Source of the DNA: Spirodela intermedia
Taxonomy: Eukaryota; Streptophyta; Magnoliopsida; Alismatales; Araceae
Direction of reading: 5' to 3'
Length of the DNA stretch: 64,000 nt
Assembly (NCBI GenBank): GCA_902729315.2
Contig: LR746277.1
Span: 1,245,001-1,309,000, forward strand
The notes under the pieces were generated by a model. The model searched no databases and was not told where the DNA came from. It saw only the letters and a program-made list of their open reading frames with translations. The position numbers were made by a program, and so were the translations under genes. This document shows, piece after piece, positions 55,300 through 64,000 of the stretch; position 1 is the first letter of the stretch, and each line of letters begins with the position of its first letter.

Positions 55300-55490
55300 A
55301 TCTAGATGACAATGAGTTATAAGTTTTAGTGAAAAAATACTTCAAAAATCACAAAATAATTGAGACATTTGCAAGACGAACTCAAAATTCAAATGATAAG
55401 TCAGAAGCCTTAGTAAAGAAATGCTTGAAAAAATCACAAAGTATAAAAGTCATTTGTAAGACTTGAACTCAAAATTTAGACACTGACATG
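55300..55490. repeat. Two-copy diverged tandem duplication, about 98-bp unit
   Basis: Both copies share a TTAGT(G/A)AA(A/G)AAAT block, AAAATCACAAA, ATTTG(C/T)AAGAC and GAACTCAAAATT in the same order (about 55300-55390 and 55399-55489), with substitutions and small indels. Confidence 0.7.
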
Positions 55491-56085
55491 TTCACAGATT
55501 ATGTGGAGACAATGATGAATTAAATGAGTCTAGTTTGACCCATTTAAAGCACGTAGTCTTGATAATGAGATTGTGCCTATGAGGGACAAGGTTTTTGAGA
55601 AAATTGAATTGATGTGATTGATTTATTGATCTTGTTAAAATTAGTATGTATTGTTGAGTGAAAATTTTAAACTCTAAAAGGATCCTTTGAAATTATAAGT
55701 AGCTAAGTGAAGGATAAACTAGTAAAAAATATTTCAATATTTTTAGTGATGAAGAGAGAATTATGAAAGAATCTACATTGAAAGAGAGAGATTTGATAGA
55801 CCACGTACGAAAAAAATTATTCTCACCTGTTATAATATTCTGAATACTTCAAGTATCACATTGAATGTTTATATTCATAGTCATGACTATCAAATATATA
55901 ATATGGCCAAATGTGGAACTTGATTTATTATATGTGATCACATTCAATATATGTGAAACTTCACTATAAATATTTCTTCACCATAAGTTCGATACAAAAG
56001 CAAAATGAATAGACATGATATGCTAAGTAATAAAGGATACACATATTGGTCTACTCAAGGATATTAGACTCATGTAATGGATATG

Positions 56086-56176
56086 TTGTATTAATCTCAC
56101 ACAAGAATTTAAATTTATATTATTTTAAGTATTAGTCTCACACAAGTATTTTAGTACATCTTATTTTACGTATAAA
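56086..56176. repeat. Short tandem duplication
   Basis: GTATTA(A/G)TCTCACACAAG(A/T)ATTT occurs twice about 44 bp apart, each followed by a TATTATTTTA / TCTTATTTTA tail. Confidence 0.65.
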
Positions 56177-57179
56177 GTGATGTTGAAAAGTGTATAGAGA
56201 GTGGAAGATTTTATATACAAAGATACATCTATAAATATCCTTAAAATTCCAATGAGAATAACAATGACTATTTTCTCTAATCAATCACTTTATCTCACAC
56301 TCACCCGCTTGAAAGAAATTGTTCTGCTAGCAGACATTCAAAGTGAGAAAGAATGGAAGATTAAGTGTACTATAAGAGGAGACTCAAGAGCGATTAATGC
56401 AAAACAAGCCCAAGCACATTAAAGAACTTTGTTGATTGAACAAAACTATGAAAGCATTCAATACTAAATTGGTATCTCATGAGAAGAGAGAAGTATTTAA
56501 TCATCAATGAGGCATCTCCTCTTCATCAAACATCTAAAGTATTAAAGTTCAACTCATACTTGAAACAAAACATATAGTGAAATCTTTCATATTTATGGTG
56601 GACATAAATAGAATCTTATATTTATTGTAGGAGATATTCCATGAACATCAATAAGCTTTCTAGGGTTATGAATGTAGAATATAGTTTATGGAGAAACTTT
56701 ATGGGAGTTGACCCTAATAATCCACAAGTGACACTGAACTATCAGTGATAGTGGAACCAAAAAACATGTATGTTCTTGGGGAGTGGATATAGGCAATATG
56801 ATGAACCACTATAAAATATTGTGAACAAGGTCCCATAAAGTGATGAGAGGAAAGAGTTGACTCACTTCTCATTTTAAAAAAGTAGAAATAGAAAAGAGAA
56901 TCAAACCTTGATCAATTCAATAGGCCCCTTCTTGATCATAGTGTAGGCCAAAAATTAAACATTGACCATGCCAATGAGTAAATGATTCTATCTTTTAAGG
57001 ATATTCTTTTGATCTCCCTTTCTAGATATTTTAAATCAACTTTTAATTTATTATTCTTAGTGAAATTATCAAATGAACCAAACTATTGTCTACCCTCCAC
57101 ATAATTAGTGTTATATTCACTTTCTTTAATGTTTTTATCATATTTTTTATTATGCTACTTCTAGTAAGTTTTTTACAAT

Positions 57180-57460
57180 TTCTTATAGTATGTCATATCT
57201 TATAGTTTTATTTGATGATTAGAGCTACATATCATAATAAATAATTAATGAAGTTGTAAATGTGTCCCCTGATGTCTATCTTTCTGAATAGTTTTAATAA
57301 ATTTATAATTTCTTCCAAAGCACTTTTTCTATTATATATTCATTTGTTTACCATTAATACAATCAACACAAGCTTTTTTAGGTAATCTTCCATTTCTTAC
57401 TTAATACATTCTTTTTTAGAGATCAAACCTAATCTTTCTATCATAACATTGTTGATATTT
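57180..57460 (-). mobile_element. Degenerate Ty1/copia-like pol fragment
   Basis: On the minus strand, 57385-57341 reads PKKACVDCINGKQMN. This resembles the zinc-binding end of the GAG-pre-integrase region (CxxC, then GKQ) of copia polyproteins. It is followed in a shifted frame by a weak match (KIDIRGHI) to the start of the integrase core. Many stops; flanking pol domains were not identified. Confidence 0.4.
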
Positions 57461-59340
57461 TATTTTTATAACAACTTAGTTATAAAAATTATATAAAATT
57501 CTTAAAATCAATCATCAAGCCCAATTTTGTATAATTCATTTTCACTAATAATTTTGTAACTAACCATTGGAGTTGTTGAGGATGATCTCCTATTAGGCCT
57601 TATTGGGCTATAATGGGCTTTTTGGTGAGGTAGAACCATAAGTGTTATTTGTTCCTCATGAATGTTTCCTTAATCTTGTGCTAAGAGGAAGTGTCATCAT
57701 CTCTATTCTGGGGCATGAATGTGTAACATGTGCACATGGAGGGTTCCTACAAGGAGTATAACAAAAGATTTTCTTAAAGCAAGATTAGTGTGCAACCATG
57801 GGTGTATGAGGTTTCTCTAGACTACATAAATATGGGGTACTTTTCTATTCCTGCCTCTCTCTCTCTCATGGTGTATTTTTACATCGTACTTGTACTATAC
57901 ACAAGAAAAAAAGATGTTTCTTCAACTCTAACACTAATAAGTATTCACTCTTTTAAACATTCAGAAGAAATTTAATGTAAAATAAGTCAATATTCAAATA
58001 AAATGAGTTTATAAATATAAATAATGTGAATGACATATAAAGGTATATCAATGTGCTTTCTAACTAGGAAGTGATAATAGAATTCAATGACTCAGAATGA
58101 TCCACCTACCTCCATTTGTGAATTTCATTGTCTTTTTGGAGGACTCATTTAGTTTTTATTTATTTATTCTTGCCTACAAAACTAACACTTTGTCATAATG
58201 AGTCATCATTACATCCATGCTGATCCACCAAGTATCCTTTTGGTGGGGCAATTGAAAATTTCCCATAGCATACATCAATAAAAGAACTTGATTTGCTCAA
58301 GCCATTTTCTAATTTAGAATAATCAATCTTAAAGTGTTCATGTTTCTTGCTTAAGAATCACACAAGCTTAATCATTTCAATCTTTAGTGTTTTTTCCTTT
58401 CATTGTTTGCCCACTTTCTTTATGGATGGCCAAATCACTATCACTCATCTTCTCTTGTCAAGTGCATGCATTATTCTTGGATACCTAAATAAAAAAATTT
58501 GTGTGTTGAAAGGATATAAATTCAACATGAAATTGACAAGGAAGGTTGATATATATTATTGTTGACTTTGAGTTGAGAAACATTATTCTAAGATAGTGAT
58601 ATCAAGAAATGCTCATTTCAGATGAGGAAATAGCAATGTGGATTACACATTTGGTGTCTAAAGATAAAAGTCTTATAATTAAGTTGGTGATGCAACAATA
58701 ATGTGGACACTTGGTTTTAGGGCTATTGCTCTCTCTCTCTCTCTCCCCTTCCCATTTTCAATATTCTCCAATTTAAACATACCTCTTCTCAATAGGGGAT
58801 AGTTAGTTTGCCTTGAAATGGATAAATATTAGATCATGAACTTAATAGCATTTATATGAGGCTATTGGGCCATCACATTGGAAATCAATCTCAAAGGGAA
58901 AATTTATTGGGCTCTTGATCACTGCGAATTTAATTTTAGATTAAGGAAATGAGATTCTATTCTATAGAACCCCTTCACGTAGGAGCTAACTTTTTGACCC
59001 AATCACATGTAGAAGAGAAGGCGCCAAATCCAAGAGTAAGCGTTGACTCTGATTTCCTCTTAAAGTTAGAAGACCACCAAACTCAACACCAATTCAAGAT
59101 GTTATTTGATGGGGTCAGCATTTTATAATCAAATGAGAATACTTTTGCATTATAATATAATGAAAAGAGTTCAAGGGGTCTAGGCTTGTAAGTAGAAGCT
59201 TAAGATTTCAGCGTATCTTCAACGTGGTTGACGTCCCAAGTAAGAGGTGTACTCTAGGGAGCATCTAGTTCCACCCACTGACCCGCAGATGCTGTGAGTA
59301 GTGGCCTCTGCATTAAAAAGCTATAAGACCGGTGTGACCC

Positions 59341-59747
59341 AACCGTGACTCTCTCTCTCTCTCTCTCTCCCTGGATATATATATATATATATATCTCTAT
59401 AAATATCCTGTCCATTGTCCATCTTGTCACGTGAGCACTTCAAAGCCTCCACCATAGGCGAATAAGGAGTTCCCTCTCTCACTCTCTCTCTCTCTCCTGT
59501 TTTATAATCTATCTAACCACGGGGGAATTCATACCCGGGAGAACGGGGGAAGAAGAGGTGTTTGACCAGGCCAATGCAGAAGTCTCAATTTGAGGCGTGA
59601 GCTCGCAGAAAAAGCGAGGGTGTGTGTGCTCCGATTGTCTACTGCTGGCTGGACTGCACCGCCGCTATTCAATACCTCCTTTCACTTTCTTCAGCGTCCC
59701 CTCCCCTCCCCCTCTTTCTTTTCCCATCGGATTTCGGGCTAGCCGGA

Positions 59748-59784
<37 letters not shown>

Positions 59785-60512
59785 AGAGATAAAGATATGT
59801 TTTGGTTTCTCTCATCGTCCGCGACACACGCTTATCCCTCCCCGAGCGTAGAAGCCAGAAAGGAGTGGGCCGACGAGTTCAAACCCAAGGAAAACCTGTG
59901 ATCTGCAACAAAAGATAATGCGGAACCCTCAGCTTTATGTTACTCCTCGAGCATATGCCATCCCCCTCCTTAGTCATTCCTCCCCTTCTGTTCATCCATA
60001 GCGAGAGCGAGAGAGAGAGAGAGAGAGAGAGCGAGGGTGATGTCTTGTTACTACTTTTAAGGGCTGCATAAAAAGAGGAGGATGGGGGAGGAGGGTAAGG
60101 GAAGCCTGCATGCGCCTTTAGTCCTCTCCTGCGGCTCCTCGCTTTTGGTTACCGAAGTGACAAGAAAGAGGAAGCATGGCATAGAGAGAGAAAGAGAGAG
60201 AAGGAGATATCCTGTGGCGGCCGGCTTCAGTGATCATGTCGCCCCGTTTTGTAATAAGGCAATGAAGGCTTTCTCCTTTTGTTGGGTATGGCCGGGGAAG
60301 AACTGCCGACGGGGGCCTCCTCCTCGGCTTCCGGTCTTCCTCTTTTATCTCTCTCAGCCACTGGAGACACGATTGTAGCGGGCAAGAAGACTATCCCTCA
60401 AGAAGATCTCCTCCGTGATTGGAGGGCTACCGCCGCCGTAAATGCGCTCCTCCCCCAACGTGTGGTCGCTGTCAGGTCAAGACCCGCCTGCTGCCTCAGC
60501 AGAAAATACTCC

Positions 60513-60544
<32 letters not shown>

Positions 60545-61350
60545 GCGGAAGAGAACGGTCTCTACGATGAGTGTCTTGAATTGAAGAAAGTGGCGGTCAC
60601 AGGGTGCCCGCGTGTTGTCATTGGAGTTAACATGAATTCGATTTAACTAATGGACGCGGCCTTATCCAGGAATAGACGCCTCTGCCCAGGAACCCAACGT
60701 CGGAAAACTCCCCGTCGTCAACGACGCCGGCGAAGTTGGCATCGCCATCTTAACTCGACAACCCGCTCTTGCAGTTCTCATCGTTTCTTCAGCTCTTTGA
60801 AACTGGAAGAGCGTTGCACTAGTCCGAACCCCATTCAATATTTTTATCATTATTCTGAATTTTTTTTCCCAAACTGAGTGAGAAGTTCCCCAAAGCCCGA
60901 TTCTTAATGGAGATCTCCCCGTTATCAGCCGAAGAACGAAGTCGCTGGTTATTCTGATCGTTTCTTGAGGTCTCCCGGACCTGAAGGAAGAGCTGCTCCG
61001 CTATTCGGATTTCCCCATCTGGTTATTCTTCATCTCCAAAGAATCTAAGCTCTCTGAAAATGGGTGTCACCCGATCAAATCGTGTTCTTGTAGCACCGTG
61101 TTCACAGGCTTCCTCTATAACTAGTGAGGCTGCACTTCCACATGAACGACCAGGCTGATCTGGATCAGGTAGGGAAGCACAACTGGAAGATAATTGGTTC
61201 CCCGATGGGAGGCGTTGACTTGAATACGGAAGAGCCCGGACCTCCCGCTTCGTGATCTGCACCGAGGACTGGATGCATCGGCTTCCCCCGTCGCCCAGGC
61301 AATCTTCTGTTGAGGAACACTAGACTTCCCACGTGGCCATGCCTCCTTTA
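59341..61350. other. GC-richer, CT/GA-rich block, possibly transcribed, no gene recognised
   Basis: Composition rises sharply from the AT-rich DNA before it. Features are CT tracts (59346-59370, 59750-59782, 60516-60541), a GA tract (60001-60030), a (TA)n run (about 59376-59392) leading into CTATAAATATCC (a good TATA-box match near 59397), and a G-box at 59428-59433. Open frames include ATG 60082-60378 (98 codons), which has no family I recognise. A non-coding transcript is possible. Confidence 0.35.
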
Positions 61351-61447
61351 TATGCATGCGCCAAGCTCATTAACCATGGACTTGTAGGCGCTAATGCGGA
61401 GACAAGACTCCCATAATAAAGAATAAAGTCAAGCAGAGAGTTACGTA

Positions 61448-61712
61448 GAAGAGAGAGAGAGAGAGAGATGGAGAGAACGAGAGATGGGTTGATAAATAGT
61501 AGATAGATAGCCAGACACAGAGTGACAGATGGGTAGATAGATAGATGAGAGAGAGAGAGAGACGGTCTCACAGATAGACGTGAAACAGGTGAATAGGCAG
61601 CAAAATAGAGAGGGAAGGAGATTACTGAGTAGCTAGAGGGAGAAACATATACGTAGAGAGAGAAAGAGAGATACAGAGGCATAGAGAGGGAAAGCGGGAC
61701 AAAGGAGAGAGA
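61448..61712. repeat. Long imperfect purine tract (GA/GATA-rich)
   Basis: About 265 bp of plus-strand sequence dominated by GA, GATA and GACA units with scattered interruptions. Confidence 0.85.
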
Positions 61713-62987
61713 GAATCTGAGATGTGGGTCTCGTCCACGCAACGAAACAAGCATTCAAGTCTCTGTGTTTTAGTTGGGCGAGCTCTCACGTGAACGTTAT
61801 CTCTATCGAAACATTTAGGCGGCTGTACAGGTTGTCTCTCTCGTTTGGCGAGAGATCTTGCCCATCTCCATCCCCTCGTCTTCCTACCGGTTTCGTCCCG
61901 TAGGTGTGATTATTTATTTTTTTCAAAAAAATTAGACCTGAAGATTAAATAATCCCGGGGAGATTTGTGCGAAAACCTAATCTAAACTTCGCCAGAATTA
62001 GGTAAGATCCCGTAATAGTCTTTTATTAAAAAAACTATTTTTAATTGTTGATTCCCTAAATAAATAAACTGGGATCTTGATAGATTTTTAATCGACTGTG
62101 TAAAATATTTTAACCCAAAAATAAATAAGCGTATTTGTATATATAGTTGAAATAATAATATGCAAGGCGGGTTAATAAAGAGTGGCGGATCGAACTGGGT
62201 ACATACCATTTCGGGTAATTTCTTCGGAAATCATATGAGACTTAGCCTAAGTAAAATTTAATTTTTTAATTTTGGAAAAAAATGGTGAATTTTTCAGGTG
62301 GGTTCTCTTGAGGAAGATGAAGGCTTCAAGTTGCTTAGATGCCTCCCCCTTCAGTCCTACACACTTGGAAGTCCCTGTCGAACGCGAGTTCAACCGAGTC
62401 ATCTCGGGGTTCCCCCGGTGGATAGGGCGAGTCATCTGCGAGTCGGACGCCCAACTCGAGCTTATCTTCTTCGCTAAAAGAAGCCAAATTATTGTCTTTA
62501 CTATCATTCCGGAACTCAGTCGACTCGAGGAATCGGGGCTTATCGCTGAGAGCGAGTCATCACGCGTTCTCTCTCGCCTTTAGCACGTGGTTTAGCCCCG
62601 TCGTCACGTGCTTCCCCTTTTCCCGCCCTGTTGGCCTCCCGCCGGCAAGGAGGTCCCCATCAAGCGGGTCCCACACAAGCTCACAAATTAGAGGAGGAAA
62701 TCGTGGTCGGCCCGGCTCGGATCGCCGGGTTAGATCGGACGCCAGGCACCCGAGTCAGACCGGTTCGGTGCAGCTGACCGTGCTCCTCGTCAAAGATGAG
62801 GGTTGATTTCCAATGGCCTTGTGGGTTTTATAGTTGACAAGTTCGTCAACTCAGGTGATCGTGAGGCTTGAACCTGATTAGACCGTGTAGGACTGGTCAA
62901 GAATGCAGGTCAAGGGGGTGGGACCCAAACAAGCCCCGGGCCCCGGCCCAGGACTGGACCACTGGGAAGACGGGGGCCCAGCCCCAG

Positions 62988-63012
62988 GGTCCGGTCCGGT
63001 CCGGTCCGGTCC
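62988..63012. repeat. (CCGGT)n pentanucleotide repeat
   Basis: Four complete CCGGT units with partial units at both ends, in GGCCC-rich sequence upstream of the cyclin gene. Confidence 0.9.
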
Positions 63013-63132
63013 TATATTCGCTGGGCTGGTGGACCCATTAAGTCCACAGAAAAAACGGTCAAGATCAATGGGGAGTAAATATCCGTACAGTGGGTGGTGA
63101 TATGTGATGCGACGATGATTCACAGAAATCTC

Positions 63133-63135
<3 letters not shown>

Positions 63136-63174
<39 letters not shown>
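63136..63174. repeat. (GA)n microsatellite upstream of cyclin D
   Basis: About 19 GA units roughly 380 bp before the cyclin ATG. Confidence 0.95.
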
Positions 63175-63177
<3 letters not shown>

Positions 63178-63459
63178 GGTCGAAGACTGGTGCGGTGACC
63201 AATGGGAAGGAAGGCGTGAGGAGGCAGGCAGGCGGACGCTTCCAAAACAAATAAAATCCCCTCCATTGGCCTCCGCTGCGCTGCTGCTTGCAGCCACTGT
63301 CGCTGCACCTGCTTTCCTCACCCCCCCCTCTCTCGCTCTACATTTCTTTCTCTCTTTCTCTCTCTCTCTTTCTCTCGCTATACCTCGGTTTTTCACAGTA
63401 TCTCACTCGCCATCCCTTCTTCCTCCGCTTTCTTTGCCAGTCGCAGAGAGGCGAGGAAG

Positions 63460-63545
63460 ATGAGCGGCGCCGCCTCTCTCCGCCCTTCTGCTCCGAGCTC
63501 TGCTGGACCATGAGAGCCCCCGCACTCTCTTGCAGAGGAGGTTGA
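63460..63545 (+). promoter_or_regulatory. Two overlapping upstream ORFs before cyclin D
   Basis: ATG 63460 opens a 17-codon frame (MSGAASLRPSAPSSAGP) ending TGA at 63511-63513. The second ATG at 63510-63512 overlaps that stop (ATGA) and opens an 11-codon frame (MRAPALSCRGG) ending TGA at 63543-63545, six bases before the cyclin ATG. Presence in the mRNA is inferred, not shown. Confidence 0.6.
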
Positions 63546-63551
63546 TCAAAG

Positions 63552-64000
63552 ATGTCCTCTTTCTATCAGCTCCGCCAAGCTCCGTCCTTCTCCGCCGATC
63601 CCCTCAGCTGCCATGAGGAAGATATCTTTCCCTTTCGGGAGGAGGAGGAGGAGCAGAACCGCCGCCATGAGGGCTACCCGTCTCCGGCAATAGTTGCAGA
63701 GGATGCAGGGGATCTGCTATGGGAGTGGGGATGGGACGGGGACGGAGGAGAGGAGGAGAGGGCGGAGCTGGCGGCGCTGCTCTCTAAGCAGGCGGCAACC
63801 GGTGGCTCCACCGACCCTTCACTCTTCTCCACGAGGGACGACGCCGTGCGGTGGCTCCTGAGGGCCTCCGGCCGCCATGGCTTCACCACCCAGACGGCCC
63901 TCCTCGCCGTTGACTACCTCGACCGCTTCCTCTTTGCCACCCGCTCCGGCGGTGGCGCCGCCACCCACCAGCAGCAGCAGCCCTGGATGGCGCAGCTCTC
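63552..64000 (+). CDS. CYCD: D-type cyclin, 5' part only (cut by window end)
   Basis: Cell-cycle regulator that partners CDKA and targets retinoblastoma-related protein at G1/S. The first 149 codons are present from ATG 63552. The RBR-binding LxCxE motif is at residues 18-22 (LSCHE). An acidic Glu run (residues about 30-34) and a second acidic region (GDGGEEEERAEL) follow. The cyclin box then begins with STRDDAVRWLLRASGRHGF, TQTALLAVDYLDRFLF and WMAQL, the typical first helices of plant CYCD proteins. A His/Gln run (HQQQQ) sits in the box's first loop. No intron has been reached before the edge. The subclass (CYCD3-like or other) cannot be settled from this much. Confidence 0.93.
   Translation, partial: MSSFYQLRQAPSFSADPLSCHEEDIFPFREEEEEQNRRHEGYPSPAIVAEDAGDLLWEWGWDGDGGEEERAELAALLSKQAATGGSTDPSLFSTRDDAVRWLLRASGRHGFTTQTALLAVDYLDRFLFATRSGGGAATHQQQQPWMAQL

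Larger units (their letters stand above)
52701..59340. other. AT-rich intergenic DNA with retroelement debris
   Basis: Very AT-rich from about 52750 to 58990. No intact gene found. Contains tandem duplications (55300-55490, 56086-56176), a copia-like pol scrap (57180-57460, minus) and a segment starting TGTTGAGGATGATC at about 57574 that reads like a copia LTR start. Open frames are short and unrecognised. Confidence 0.5.
61713..63551 (+). promoter_or_regulatory. Upstream region and probable leader of the cyclin D gene
   Basis: G-box CACGTG at 61787-61792, and a pair at 62584-62589 and 62605-62610 spaced 21 bp. CGAGTCATC occurs three times (about 62395, 62429, 62553). A (CCGGT)n run lies at 62988-63012, a (GA)19 tract at 63136-63174, and a CT-rich probable leader at about 63330-63400. 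Two overlapping upstream ORFs lie just before the start codon. Confidence 0.5.

Noticed and set aside
61776..61863. Imperfect inverted repeat (GGGCGAGCTCTC ... GAGAGATCTTGCCC) as a miRNA-like hairpin
   Set aside because: The stem is only about 12 imperfect pairs and no known miRNA sequence is present.
63690..63730. DLLWEW as the cyclin D retinoblastoma-binding motif with Cys and Glu lost
   Set aside because: A proper LxCxE (LSCHE) is present nearer the N terminus, residues 18-22, so nothing is missing.

Overview
This is a nuclear genome segment from a flowering plant. All the multi-exon genes have GT-AG introns, intergenic space carries decayed LTR retrotransposons, and long (GA/CT)n microsatellites recur throughout. 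Several exons are very GC-rich (PPR, ARM and GH17 genes, COP1 exon 1) while introns and intergenic DNA are AT-rich, and parts of COP1 read closer to the rice protein as I remember it. I therefore favour a monocot, probably not a grass. That placement is inference.

Layout. 1-9058 has no recognisable gene: it holds a decayed Ty3/gypsy element (1-2640), a second gypsy remnant on the minus strand (about 4600-6185) and anonymous AT-rich DNA. 9059-14410 (minus) is an OTU7-like deubiquitinase. It shares a 384-bp divergent promoter with an intronless PPR gene (14795-16978, plus). 18310-20274 (minus) is an intronless ARM-repeat gene like Arabidopsis At5g50900. It diverges from COP1 (21083-28442, plus, 13 exons). 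29559-31219 (plus) is a secreted GH17 beta-1,3-glucanase with an X8 domain. 32461-39349 (minus, 16 coding exons) is a homeobox-DDT protein of the RLT3 type. 42857-52109 (minus, 15 exons) is the beta subunit of PPi-dependent phosphofructokinase. 52.1-63.5 kb is intergenic: AT-rich with copia-like remnants, then a more GC-rich, CT/GA-rich stretch. The window ends inside a D-type cyclin (63552 onward, plus).

The genes do not form a pathway; this is ordinary plant gene order. Exon models for COP1, PFP-beta, RLT3, GH17 and OTU were built by hand from splice sites, reading phase and remembered family proteins, and every internal junction keeps frame. The exceptions are the last OTU exon (tentative) and the RLT3 C terminus, which runs into a microsatellite. 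I found no wholly new system. The points most worth a second look are the COP1 and cyclin D upstream ORFs, a stop-free 3n intron in COP1, the microsatellite-encoded RLT3 tail, a GC-AG intron in PFP-beta, microsatellites beside splice sites, and two G-box pairs with the same 21-bp pitch.
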